A stretch of DNA of 64,000 bases, taken from contig CAJHNH020006556.1 of NCBI GenBank assembly GCA_905116865.2, positions 551,904 through 615,903 of the forward strand, written 5' to 3'. Source of the DNA: Candidula unifasciata (taxonomy: Eukaryota; Mollusca; Gastropoda; Stylommatophora; Geomitridae). Positions 1-11,947 of the stretch are shown here, piece by piece. The notes under the pieces were generated by a model. The model was not told the DNA's origin and did no database searches. It saw only the letters and a list, made by a program, of their open reading frames with translations. The translations under genes were made by a program, and so were the position numbers. How positions within the stretch are numbered: position 1 is the first letter of the stretch; the number at the start of each line of letters is the position of its first letter.

Positions 1-355
1 TTTTACTAGAGAACTTGAAATTGTAGAAACAAATACTTTAATAGAGATCTAGGAAATGTCTAAACAAATACTTCAATAGAGATCTAGGAAATGTCTAAAC
101 AAATACTTCAATAGAGATCTAGGAAATGTCTAAACAAATACTTTAATTGAGATCTAGGAAATGTCTAAACAAATACTTTAATAGAGATCTAGGAAATGAC
201 TAAACAAATGTTTGAATAGAGAACTAGGAAATGCATGAACAAATGCGTTAATAGGAAATGTATAAGCTAAAGCTTTACTAGAGAACAAGGAAATGACTAA
301 ATAAATGTTTTAATAGAGAACCAGGAAATGACTAAATAAATGTTTTAAGAGAGAA
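1..355. repeat. 35-bp tandem repeat
   Basis: Units of the type aacaaatacttyaatagaga + tctaggaaatgtcta recur every 35 bp (aaac ends at 30, 65, 100, 135, 170, 205). They become degenerate after about 235. The left end is cut by the window edge. Confidence 0.85.
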
Positions 356-1129
356 CGCATATACATGGTGGGAAAGAGGTGAGTGTCTCTTCTCTCTGAA
401 ATATTTTAGGGAAGCATCCCTCTCCCTTTTTGTGAATATTTTAAGGTCAGTTGCGAATGTACATTTGCGCACTAAAACAAGGCTGCTTTCATAACATTCA
501 TTTCACACGCACACATACATACCCTGCATTTGTTCCGGATTTTCTTTCGAAAGGAATAAACGGACAGCCCTTTAACAAGCACGTCGTTTAAGGCTGTTAA
601 TGCAGAGTAAAACAATAGTTTCAATACCAGAGAGAGATCATAAACTGGTGGGCATGAAAGGGGATTTGAGTCTTGCCATATATAATGCAAACAACTGGAA
701 AACTCTTACATAAATCTGCTTTTCAAGATTACCATCAAAGTGGATTACATGGAAGCAGTAAGACTTCATAAGTAGGCCTTGCCAAGAATTAAACCCCAGA
801 CCACAAAACAACACATTTTTCGAGACTAATGAATAAATTAATCAGTGAGGTAAAGAATAATAAGATAATAGTGAATGAATCAATCAAGTAGATGACAATA
901 AGATTGCAATGAATGAATCAATTAATCAAGAACTAACATAATACCCTCATGACATTCCCAGACGTGCTTCGTCTTCTTCCTTAGTAGCCAAAGTAGGGTC
1001 GCCAAGCTGACTGTACCAGTGGCAACATGATTAAATGTTCGTCTAGATTTCCCCTTCTACGTTGAATGTCTTCAAGAACCTCCGCTGAATTAGTCCTTCA
1101 GTGCATGGATACCCTTTCTGTTCTGTAAG
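356..1129. other. Non-coding stretch, nothing recognised
   Basis: AT-rich unique-looking sequence. The only reading frame of note (472-690, minus strand) has no recognisable motif and no splice support. Confidence 0.4.
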
Positions 1130-1268
1130 CTTCAGGTAAAGTAAAGCATCATTGTCCACACCTTTCGACGTAATGGGCATACAGGGCTGGACCATTTTTG
1201 TTTTGTAGATTAATCGGCACTAATTCGGTGATGTGGTCGGCACCACGCCATTCGTGGAAGAAGGAGCA
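1130..1268 (-). mobile_element. tRNA-derived SINE, family A, 5'-truncated tail
   Basis: It contains the reverse of the family A tail (gtaaagtaaag ... cacacctttcgacg ... tgatgtggtcggcaccacgcc), shared with 16085-16358, 16918-17178 and 28723-28985. Confidence 0.55.
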
Positions 1269-2455
1269 ATATGCTTTATAAATTTCTAGGCGGCTTCATC
1301 GGGGCTGTTTGTCTAATTGAGCAGTTATTTAGATGTGTGCTCTGTGGTCAATACAATAAAAAAAAGGTTGACAGTTATATAAACAGGGTAAACTGCTAAA
1401 TACTGCCTTTATTTTACCACTTTCGCGGTGTAGTCAGGGATTTAAGCCTGAGGATTTACGGCCGCTTGAATAGTGCTGTCACGCCTCACCCGCACAGTCG
1501 TTCAGCCGCTTCTTTAACTGTGTAAACAAATACTTTAAATAATTTTTTGTTTAAACTTATATACATAGTGGGTAGGGAAGAGGAGGGATACTTAGCCCTC
1601 TTGGAAATGTTCTGGTAGAAGTGCGGTTCAGCCCACCTCCTAAACAAAATTACCTAAGAAGTTCACCGCCCAACCCTCAAGTAAATTGGGGCCTCAAAGT
1701 GTACAAGCTCTCAGGTTTGGGCACCCTTGATCAAGAACCGTCGTGTCACAGGTTTGATCTACCGTTTATCTGCCACAACCTGAGCCCTGTGTGGCTTAGA
1801 TTCCCCGCATAGATTTCCAATTACCAGGTTTTAACTGAACAGGGCTTTCAATGTCTAAAGAAGATCTGGAATTTATTCAAACACAAAAAGAAAAGGAAAA
1901 TATGTGAGTGGATTTTTTAAAAAAAGTGTTAGTTGTTACTTGCGGTTCTAAAATCACTGTAGACGCGTCGCCCCAAAACTATTATGAGCCAGTGGAAATC
2001 ACACACTGTACCATTTCAAGCAAGTGAGAACTTGTCGGTCCTAGCAACATCTTGAAGCTTGCACATGCAAATTAACAATCCATAGAAAAGGTATCAGATG
2101 TGCCAACACTAATAGTCTCACACCAGAATTGCAGCACACTGTTGTGGTAGGCGCATAATCACGAAAGCCGGCATTGCGCCCACAAAAGTATGCGCCATTC
2201 TAAACGTAATTCCCTGCCATTTTAGTGCAGTCAGCATCATGTCGCGGGCATAACAGGCGAAAAAACACACATTCTACACGAAATTCACTGCTCACAGTGT
2301 CGCACTAAGCACTTGACTTGGTAGCTGGACGACAGAACCTTTGGACTCCAAGACCAGAAAAAGGCGATTGGGATATGCAAATTCTAGATATAAAAACATA
2401 CATTTTTAAAGCATGAGCGGTCCGTCAGCTATCGGCCATTTTTGCATAAGTCAAA
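1269..2455. other. Non-coding stretch, nothing recognised
   Basis: No convincing ORF, RNA gene or repeat family was recognised here. The small open frame at 1621-1812 has no motif. Confidence 0.35.
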
Positions 2456-2461
2456 AAGAGA

Positions 2462-2492
<31 letters not shown>

Positions 2493-2530
2493 TGCGTGCG
2501 AGCCTGCATGTGTGTTTGTGTGTGTGTTTT
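2456..2530. repeat. TG / TGCG microsatellite
   Basis: A run of tg and gtgc dinucleotide and tetranucleotide repeats. Confidence 0.8.
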
Positions 2531-2564
2531 AATAATGTCTTCAGTGCTGGCTACAGTGCACACA

Positions 2565-2665
2565 CTGCTGGAGTTGGGATATTACATGCTGAGGCCATAA
2601 TCTCCTCCACTGGTTGTAATCTCCGGCAGAAAGTTCTTGTAGTTCGTCCACTCCTGGACTTTAGA
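2565..2665 (+). mobile_element. Fragment of the ~300-bp interspersed family (R300)
   Basis: It carries the family core (tgtaatctccggcagaaagt, gttcgtccactcctggactt), seen again at 28395, 29282, 33118, 40523 and 63280 and in reverse at 34280 and 57145. Confidence 0.65.
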
Positions 2666-2744
2666 CTTTATAAAGAACTTGTCATTAAATAGTCACACAA
2701 CGACATCGATCCTTTACTACACTGCTTTTTATGTACTCTTAATA

Positions 2745-3370
2745 CGGTGTTTTTGTTATACGTCAAGCTATGCTCGTAATCCGGTACATTTGTTATATAT
2801 CAAGCTATGCTCGTAACGAGGTTTATTTGTTATACATCAAGCTAGGCTCGTAATCCGGTATATTTGTTATATATCAAGCTATGCTCGTAACGAGGTTTAT
2901 TTGTTATACATCAAGCTATGCTCGTAATCCGGTAAATTTGTTATATATCAAGCTATGCTCGTAATCCGGTATGTTTGTTATACATCAAGCTATGCTCGTA
3001 ATCCGGTATATTTGTTATACATCAAGCTATGCTCGTAATCCGGTATATTTGTTATATATCAAGCTATGCTCGTAATCCGGTAAATTTGTTATATATCAAG
3101 CTATGCTCGTAAACCGGTATGTTTGTTATATATCAAGCTATGCTCGTAATCCGGTATATTTGTTATACATGAAGCTATGCTCGTAATCCGGTATATTTGT
3201 TATATATCAATCTATGCTCGTAACGAGTTAAATTTGCTTTATATCAAGCTATGCTCGTAATCCGGTATATTTGTTCTATATCAAGCTATGCTCTTAACGA
3301 GGTTTATTTGTTATATGTAACCAGGTATATTAATTATACGTATTCCGGTATATTTGATACACTGACATTA
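2745..3370. repeat. 37-bp tandem satellite
   Basis: Units around caagctatgctcgtaatccg followed by gtatatttgttatatat recur every 37 bp (caagc at 2764, 2801, 2838 and on), about 16 copies. Two variants alternate: 'taatccggta' and 'taacgaggttt'. Confidence 0.92.
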
Positions 3371-3519
3371 TTGGTGGAAAACAGAATTACATAAACAGTT
3401 TGCTAGATTGTGAAATTGCTAAATCGACAGTAATGTTACAGTTGAACAGTTTTACGTAGGTATTTCACTGCTAATTAAACAGTCATGCCATGATTTCGAT
3501 TCTATAGATATATTGTGAG

Positions 3520-3995
3520 TTTGTGTGCTCGTATTTAGGAATAACAGTTACATGTGGATGTATTGGACAAATATGTGAAAGGTTGACTGTTTTGATTATG
3601 AGGAGGAGGAGGACGATGATGATGTTGATGATCAAGGAAGGAAGAAGAAATAGGGAAGTAATGCTTTGTAAGAGAACTAAACAAATTCCAGTGAATCCAG
3701 AGGTAAAGGAAAGACGCTGGCGTTGGATAGGACACATGTTGACAAAACATGACAGATTATGACTAGAACGTCTTTGCACTGGGACCTGTAGGGGCGTAGA
3801 AATAAAGGCTGACCAAACAAACAAAAACAGTACATGAAGGAAGAAGATAGAGAGTGAAATTTAAAAAGAAAAAAGATAGGGAAGATATGGGCTGAGTTGC
3901 ATATACAATCGCAAAGGATAGAACGACATGGCGTGAGTGGTATTGGGCTTCATTAAGGAATAACAGGCAGAAAGATCGAAGGAAGCACGGGAGAA
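3520..3995 (+). mobile_element. Decayed LINE C-terminal fragment
   Basis: The frame at 3523 ends in VNPEVKERRWRWIGHMLTKH, matching the element at 39238-40155 (VDQEVRKRRWRWIGHTLRK). The match resumes after frameshifts up to the 'aaggatagaacgacatgg' end. Many indels, so not functional. Confidence 0.75.
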
Positions 3996-4019
3996 GCAGA
4001 AGCAATCATCGTGACCATC

Positions 4020-4250
4020 ATCACCATCCCGTAACACTGCTTGTCGTTGGGTCACCAGTTTCTGTTGACTGTCTGATCATCTCTCTCCAACTTTGGCTGT
4101 CAGTTGTGATGGACTTCATGGTTGCATGCCTGAGGCCTGTCCAGTCAGTCAGGTTGTGTAACCAGGTCTTCCTTGGTCCGCCTCTTTTACTTTTTTCATT
4201 TGCTGAGCCCTGCAGTACTGTTTTTGAGAGGCCGTTGGAAGATGAAATCA
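4020..4250 (-). mobile_element. Decayed LINE 3' fragment
   Basis: The minus-strand frame 4021-4338 contains GSANEKSKRGGPRKTWLHNL and TDSQSWREMI, which resemble the RGRPR.W...W.D tail of LINE-encoded reverse transcriptase proteins. Confidence 0.6.
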
Positions 4251-4829
4251 AGTTACCATAATGTGAAGAAGACCGCGAATCGGAAGAGGAGCGAAAAAGA
4301 ACATATAAAAGCCTTACCCAAAAAAATGAACCCAACAAAAATGATGGAACTGAGAAGGCAGAAGCAGCAGTGAAAAAAAAAAATAATAATGACTACATTT
4401 AACCGATTTTATACCAGATCAACAGCAGGGATAACAAAACAGATCCAGACTAAAAATAAATGCATTTCATAGCTAAATCTCAACAAACATCAATGACAAG
4501 TGGTCAAAGCAATTGTATAAAAAATTTAGCAACAAGCCCCTCGGGTGAATATGTGCATAAGAGTGCAATCTCATTACATCTAACAGAATTACACAGAGGA
4601 TAGAAAAACTGCTGTGTGGAAGTAATCAAGAAGCATTGAGACACATCAGTATAAAAACATATTACTCTGCAACGGAAAATAAAACATGCAATGATATTCT
4701 AAAGTGGTAATTGAAAAGATTCCTCCGAATTGGGGTTAAGGGGAGAGAGAGAATGAGAGAAAATCGGAATGAGATGTACTGGTCGTACGGTATCTCTGAT
4801 GCCAATAACTGGGAAAATAATGATTGTTT

Positions 4830-5035
4830 TACAAATAATAGGCTGGCCTTCCCGACCGAAATTCCGGGGTTCAAATCCGCACCGAGGTATATTGTTTTCA
4901 AAGACTGACCTCAGCGTCTAGTCAGACCCAACCTAAAATGGTTACCCGGAAATGTCTTGGAAAGTAAATGCGGCGGGCGCGATGTTAACCACATCACCCG
5001 AAGTGTGCCGATTAGGCTGAATACTGAAAAGTAAA
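4830..5035 (+). mobile_element. tRNA-derived SINE, family A
   Basis: A B-box-like ggggttcaaatccgc lies near 4866, followed by the family A body (accc aacctaaaatgg, gtaaatgcggcgggcgcg, accacatcacccg, gtgccgatt) shared with 19025-19300 and 28723-28985. Confidence 0.65.
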
Positions 5036-5410
5036 AGAATCGTTTTGGCCTAACATTGATTGACCTTCATGCTGGGTTTGTGGATGTTCGAGGCAACGAG
5101 CATGCAGCCTATCTGGCGACTCTGCCGCTGCTATGATTTGTCCGGTACTGGACAGAGATGATGTCACCAGTGTCATTCTCAACACTTACCGCGAAAATAA
5201 ATACTGCAAAGTGCGTGACTGTATCCCGGTCTAGGCCGACGGACTTGGAGTGCAACCTGGAGCTGCAAGCGATGGACATTTCACCAAGCGCTCAAGAGTT
5301 TGATTATTCAACACAGGGTATCGGAGTATTTATGGATTTGTCTGGAGTGCTTTGGTGATAATTTTGTCTGTGGAGACGAGAAATGTAAATCTTAAAAGCT
5401 ATATAAATAC

Positions 5411-6590
5411 TAGGGCGGAATACGAATAACGGGACCAACTATTTAGCCGAATACTAAAACGAATAGTGTATAGTGTATAAAATATATCTTTTAAAAAAAA
5501 CACACACACATTCATAATATCAAATTGAACTTTTACTTCACATAAAGTAGCACAGAATAGTCATCTTCTTCTTTAGCATTCTGAGCCCTTGAGGTTTACT
5601 GCTGCAGATATCACTCGTCTCCGCTCATCTCTCTGGCCGGCCTTCTCTTCACAATTTGTGACACCAGTTGTTTGCAGGTCTGGCTGGACATTATCTCTCG
5701 AACTTCTTTTTTGTCTTCTTTGTGGTCTACGCCCCTTCCTCTCTCAGGTGTATACAAGTTTACTTTTCTGTCACATAACATTCTTTCAAAATGCCCCAAC
5801 CATTTTAGTCTCTTAGCCTCATGATGCCAGTGATCAATGATGATTTAAACAGATTATGTATTACGTTGTTGTTTCTCACTCTCCATTCCCCGCTGTTAGC
5901 ATCTTTGATGGGTCCAAAGATTTGTCGTATGACTGTTTTGGAAAACCTGTAATAAGGCTTTATCTCTTTTATTTCTTCTTCAAGTTTCAGAGTCGTATAA
6001 AACGACTGGTCTTATCAACGTTCTATATATTTTGATGTTGGTGTTGCGAGACAGTCACTTTAACTTTAGCAGATGTCGAAGGGCAAATTATACTTTATTT
6101 CTAGATTGTATTCTAGATTTTTTGTCTTCTCTCAGCATGTTAGAGCAGTTAAAGTTTGCACCCAAGTACTTATATGTTTCCGTTCGTTAGATTTTCATAT
6201 TATTGACTTGGATCTGGCCGGAGTTTATACTCGTTCCATGTCTAGTTAGTATTCGTACAGAATAGTAAACATTTAAAAACATTTTATGTTTTGCATCCTT
6301 CAGTCAGTCTCTAGTAACTAATAACTAGGAATGAAAGAATCCTAAGTATTATAACAAGTAAGTAAAGTTGGAAACTGTCACTGACAGCTTAGTTAATGCA
6401 TGAAAGCTGCATTAGCTTTTAACAAAACCAATCGTTTCGTGTTGTCAGTATTAAGGCCGTGAATGCAGAAGCGGGTGTAAGGTAACTACTATTCGGCCCG
6501 ACCGCAACTATTCGGCCGAATACCGAATTGTCAATAGGTCCACTATTCGGCCCCGAAGCGAATACGAAGCGAATATTTGGTACAGCCCTA
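5411..6590. mobile_element. hAT-like non-autonomous element with 8-bp TSD
   Basis: The ends are TAGGGC at 5411 and GCCCTA at 6590, flanked by the direct repeat ATAAATAC at 5403-5410 and 6591-6598. An 8-bp target duplication is the hAT hallmark. Sub-terminal regions are rich in cgaata / tattcg motifs. The interior carries a LINE insertion (5562-6256). No transposase frame is seen. Confidence 0.78.
5562..6256 (-). mobile_element. LINE fragment nested in the hAT-like element
   Basis: On the minus strand, broken text typical of a LINE RT tail is readable (KIYRTLIRPVVLY, then a GHFERM-like C-terminus at 5611-5799). The direct repeat acagaatagt at 5552-5561 and 6257-6266 looks like its target duplication. 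The left end is an aaagaagaagatga-type tail in reverse. Confidence 0.7.
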
Positions 6591-6734
6591 ATAAATACTA
6601 ACTTGATACACGTTTGTGACTTATGGAAAGTTGGTAGATTAGTAAAAAAAAATCATTTGGAAGCTGCGGAGATGGGATTTCATGGATGTAGATAATAACA
6701 TATAACATAGATACAAAAGAGTATTGAGAATCTC

Positions 6735-7128
6735 TTGAAAGAATTTGACTCACGAAGTGGACTTATTTTGAATTATCGTGCTTCAGACAAATTCTCAGAA
6801 TACCGTGGATCAAGGAGAGGAGAAACATCGACATTCTACAAGAGTTAAACATCAAGGAGAACTGGCTCATAAACAGGATCCTGTCACGAAAGTTGAAGCA
6901 TTTTGGCCACATCAAAAGTCGTTGTGGCTTGGAAAAGACACCGATGGATGGTTTGTTGAAAGAGAGGCAGATGTCGACCTCCGCGAAGATGGATACAGGA
7001 CATTAAGGGTGCAGTTGCATTGAAAGCACCTGAGGCCGGAGAGATGGCTAGGGAAAGAGATACTTTCGGGCGTGCCGTGGAGAGAGCGACGTTCTGTATA
7101 GGACTTGCTGATTGATGATGATGATAAG
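6735..7128 (+). mobile_element. RTE-like LINE 3' end
   Basis: Broken plus-strand text (RIPWIKRRGNIDILQELNIK, then LSRKLKHFGHIKSRCGLEKT) runs to a tgatgatgatgat tail at about 7115-7128, as in RTE-clade elements. The same 3' end recurs at 15715-16065. Confidence 0.72.
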
Positions 7129-7554
7129 TAGTCTTCAAGTCTTTGGCACTTTTAAAACATATGGACTATTCAATTCAACTTCAACGGAATTGTGAACATT
7201 TTTCCTGCAAAATGATCTTCCTGAGGCCCTAAACCTTAACATCCTAATGGCACATAAAAGTAGTCATGTTATCGTATTTTGTGTGTAGTAATATCAGTTA
7301 TTGTCTCAATCGCCCTGTTTAAAATTCATTTGATCATTTATTTATTAATTCAGTAATATTTCCGTTTTTTCTCTCATTCATGCATGCAATTACGGTGTTA
7401 TTTTTCTGCATCGTTCGATAATTTGTTCATTCAATTATGGTGGAACCTGGCTTCTCGAACGCATCCCTTATGTGACAGTATGTTTTTTGAACAAACTGAT
7501 GGTGGACATCATCATATTCTAACAAAATCTCGGCGCCCGAACAGCCCATAAGGA

Positions 7555-9010
7555 AATCACTTACTTCTTCCTCTTCTTCTTTGCGTTCAGTTTCGTATGC
7601 TCAGATCAGATCATCAGGTGGGTTGGCTCTATGAACTCGCATGTCAGTAGCAGGTCCTTCATTGTTCCTCATGGCTTGCTCTGCACACTTTGCTCTTGTG
7701 GCCAGGTGTCTTTTTGAAGTTCTATGTAGAGTAGGCAGGTCTGCAGAATTTGCTCAGGTGTTTGTGCACCTGTTTGACAGATACGCTGTGGGTACTATAC
7801 AATATTTATGTTATGCATGTTGTAGTTGAGCCTGCAGTGTCCCGTTCGTCGACGGAAAATTGTTGTATGTTGCTTTCTTTTTAGTCTACTGATATGGTCT
7901 TGTGAATGTTTACTGTTAGTTTGTTCTCTCGATAATTCCTTGTATTTTTCCTTGATAAGTGTTCTGATTTCTGGTAATGACAATGAATGGATGTATTATT
8001 TCTCCCTTGATCAATTTTATGCAAGTCTGTCTGCTAACTCATTTATTGGTATGCTGCAGTGAGTCAGAATCCACTGGATAACGATTTTATTGTTTTCTGT
8101 GAGTTTGTTTAGCTGGCGGGTCAGTTTTCTCCCCATGTTGTCTCATGGATCCCTCTGAGTCGCCTGGAGGAATGACAGGCAGTCACAAAGGAAAACAATT
8201 TTGTTGTTTTTGATTTGCCTTGCCTCATGCCTTTTGGCTGAATCAACAATTGTTTGCTGCTATGAAGTTTGTTGAGAGTCTTCCGGAGGCGCACGACGTT
8301 TCTACTGTTGTCTAATCTTGCAGCATGATGACCGATCCAGCTCCTCTGGTTTTTTTTTTTTTTTTTGTTCTGCTTCCTCCAATGATCCTTTGCATGCAGT
8401 ACTAGGTCACATTCTTCAGCCTTTCTGTCTAGGCCTGGAATTGCTGTTGTGACTGTTGACTGTATAGTTAGGCTGTATGTCTAGGCTGTATGCCTGGATC
8501 ATTTCCCACACTGAAAAATCTTTAGAAAGGATGTAATTGTTTTTGTGCGTAGTATAGTTTTTATAGATCGTCTTTTCATTCGGTTTATTGTTTAGTTGTT
8601 TGCTATTCTGTGCATAGGGTTGTTGTTCATGCGTTTAACTTTTTCTGTTAGCCTAAGTCCCTTTTCATCCCTTCGAAGGCTCAAGCTCTGGGGGCCAGAA
8701 ATTGCCTCCACCTCATTGATTGATGTGCATCTCATACCTCAAATTATGATTCTGAGACCAGTGTTCGGTATTTTGTCCAGTTTATGTAGGTTTGATCTGG
8801 TTGCAGTGGAGTATACTCCCATGCCATACTCCAGTTTTGGTCGTACGTATCCTGTGTATACTTGTCGTACTTCACTTGATGACAATGCAGCGAAACAAAC
8901 ACCTTTCGCTCAATGTACATTCCTGCTTGAATCTGCAGCTCTGTCAGGATTTCGTTTTGCAATGCTCCTATTCACCCGCTATTCTTAGTAGACGAGCTGA
9001 TGGATGAGTT
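7555..9010 (-). mobile_element. Decayed LINE (RT thumb and C-terminal region)
   Basis: The minus-strand frame 7795-7983 holds HISRLKRKQHTTIFRRRTGH, the L.R..Q..IFRLRTGH motif also found in the element at 32201-32693. Reverse text at about 8600-8960 is broken RT-like sequence (YDQNWSMAWEYTP, LQPDQTYINWTKY). A poly-T run lies at 8350-8366. Confidence 0.68.
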
Positions 9011-9489
9011 TGATTTAATAAAGGTAAAGTTCCTTCATCCAGCATAAGTTTTCTAATGTATCGCCATACTATATCTTCACTCGCCAATGAATATCTATAG
9101 ATGTAACCTTTCTCTGACCAGGAAAAAAAAACTAGGATAATAGAACGTTGCTCTTCTTTGGTGCATGACAAAAGTGGGGTGGCCATCTTTAAACTTTCAT
9201 TATGATGACATCTGGTTTGTTTACACGGTGATGCAGTGATGCAATGTGCTTAGCTTTCTTGACATTTTTAACAATACTGTTGACAGGTTACATAACAGTG
9301 GCATGTAATTATTGTAATTGCCATCACACTTTGAATGTTTTTATTTCAAACCCCATCATTTGAAATCATTTAATACTGAAAGAATTACACCAAAGAGAGA
9401 TTACACGTACGTTGATAATTATTCAGTAATTTTTTTTTTTTAATACGATTGCAATAAATGTTAAAATTTATATGCAATTAACTAAAGCA

Positions 9490-9650
9490 TAAAAAAAAGA
9501 GTAATTCGTTGATCTTACTAAGATCTTCATTCATGGGCTTGGCATTCTTGCATATACTGTCGATGTAGGTGATAAACAGCAGTGGTGATAAGACACACCC
9601 CTGTCTTACTCCAGATGTCACTGTGAAAATAATATTTACACTGACTAAAA
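9490..9650 (-). mobile_element. LINE reverse transcriptase fragment
   Basis: The minus strand reads VTSGVRQGCVLSPLLFITYI then DSICKNAKP, the well-known GVRQG..LSPLLF palm motif. No YADD box is seen, so this is a short fragment. Confidence 0.72.
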
Positions 9651-9721
9651 TGTGTACTAGAAAATGTTCTTGGACACAAAGGCGGCCATGGTAAGGCTGT
9701 TTTGGCTAGCAGCATCTGCAT

Positions 9722-10140
9722 AATGTGTCACAAAAGTGAAAAGAATCACTTAACGTTTTTTTTTCTACTTTATTCATTTGTTCTTTTGTTAGTTAATTCC
9801 TTTAATGATTACATTTTCTATGTCACCATTTATTCATTTTTGTTAAATACTTATTTCCTCTAATGATTAAATCCTATATTTTTTTCCATTTATTCATTCG
9901 TTTGTTAGTTAGTTACATATATCCGTTTATGATTAAACCCTCTGTTTGTCCATTCATCCATTCATTTGTTCATTAGTTAATTTTCTCTAATAATTAAATT
10001 CTCTATTTTTCCATTCATTTATTCGACCAGTCGTTTATTTATTGCTTAATTCATTCAGTCGTTCAGTCATACATTTTTCATACGTAATCACTACCTTTCT
10101 ATTAAACTGTTTTATTCCACAACCCGTGTACCTTCATCCA
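9722..10140. other. AT-rich stretch with imperfect ~65-bp repeats
   Basis: Loose repeats of the form 'tccatttattcattygttxgttagttaatt ... taatgattaaat' occur across 9760-10040. No gene is seen. Confidence 0.45.
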
Positions 10141-10507
10141 TTTTCGTCCTTTTTAGCACGAAATATTTTGTTATTTGAAGCCCCACCCTGGCTTTTGCCA
10201 GGGGTCGCAATATAGGCAGGCCATAAATATGGCCAATTGTCTGAACGCGGTTTCTGGGACCTCTCCACGGCTATCTTCATCCACATGGTGGCACTTTGTG
10301 TCATCGGGTGTTTGTCGCTTGTGTGATGTCCTGGTGGGGTAGAAAGTCAGTCAGTTAGCCCGTGTACACACCAATAACCGACGCGATTACATTCTCCGTC
10401 CTAATTTGGGCTTTAGTCTTGTCGTAGACCTTGAGTTTTGAGTAAGCATCTGTTTTTCAGATCTGGCTTGTTTATGTGCAGACTGTTGGTTCCTCGCCTC
10501 TCGGGCA

Positions 10508-11947
10508 GAGACATCAAAGGAGACCCCCTCCCCACCATAATTAGTCACCTTTTACGACATGCTTGTTGGAAGCCAGTACTTTGCAATGGTCCCCCCCCCC
10601 CCTCAAATTTGACCCTGAACCCCCCCCCCCCCCCCCCCCCCAAGAGGATTATCATCGAAGAAGCAACTCTCAAAAGTCAGAGAGGTGCTCAGTTTAGTAG
10701 CGGGTAGAGTGGAACATATCAGAAGGTCGTGGGTTCGGGTACTCACGGAGCCGGACTTGTTTTTCAAAAACGGTATTGACTTGCAGGTCGACCCAGCCTT
10801 GGATGGCTTATGACAGTAAAATTGGGGAATATTATCAGTGGAATTGAGCCATAACACCAAAGACCGAAATCTGTGGAGATGCTTGAACGCCTACGCCAGC
10901 TGGCAAGAACCTGATGATGATATTGATGATGATGATGAGGAGGAGGAGGAGGAGGAGGATCATGATGATGATGATCTTGACTTTGTTTTAATTATTTATC
11001 CACAGCTCTACAATAGCAGTTTTGTAGTTGTCATTTTCCTTTGATGACCAAACCACCTTACGCTCTCTGTTCCACTAAGTATTGAATGCTTTTTATTGCT
11101 TCCATTTTCCTGTGTGGGTTCCAGGGTCCAGTCCCTTTTGGGGGTTGTGGGGGGATTGAACCGCTGCCCCTGAGCAAGCATGTCGTAAGGATCGACTAAT
11201 TCGGAAGGTTTTCTTAGAAATCGCAGACAACATCATCACGAGTGGCGAGGAACTAAGAATCTGCAAACACATATGTAAAACGGATGTGCACTCAAAACTG
11301 AAGTTCTTGAAATGAACTTTAAATCTAGAAGTGGACTAACAACATAACTTTTTTCCCTTGGTTTACAACAGCGAACGCGAAGAAGAAAACAAAACTAATT
11401 TTATCACTTCTCTGAATTCACTATTTTGTTTTTCTTTTACTGTAAGATGGTTTTCATCAAGTTCTATCTGGTAATCTGGTAATCTTAGTTTCATCTTCAG
11501 AGCAAACGGGTCACCCCATAGTTGCTCTGCTCCTGTGCCAACGAAAAACACATAGAATGTGTATCTGTCCCTTGCTGGAATATTAACAGACTGCCGTCTC
11601 AGCATATGCACTAGCATACATACGCATTAAAAGCATACTGTCGCCGTCCGAAGTGCTAATACAAACAGTCCGATATTAGAAATGCGGTTCATCATTGATG
11701 GTAGCACTAGAGACTAGCAGAAGTCACCAACAGATCATCAGTTGCACACGCGATCAATTTAAATCACATAATGGCACCAAAAATATTGCGACAACCAGCA
11801 TCACGCCATTTTCTGAATCTTCAATTCACACCACCACGAAAAACATTCTAAATGATATCCGCCGCGCACGTGTCACGCCGACTGACTGACTGACTTTCTA
11901 CCCCACCAGGATAAACACCCGATGACACAAAGTGCTACCATGCGGAT
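10508..11947. repeat. 1.44-kb tandem duplication, copy 1
   Basis: It starts gagacatcaaaggagacccc and is repeated at 11948. It includes part of an R300 unit, poly-C runs, a SINE A fragment, an RTE-like 3' end (NLWRCLNAYASWQEP then gatgat repeats at 10908-10970) and a reverse R300 unit at about 11100-11350. Confidence 0.9.

Noticed and set aside
2745..3370. CRISPR-like array
   Set aside because: 37-bp units are contiguous with no unique spacers.
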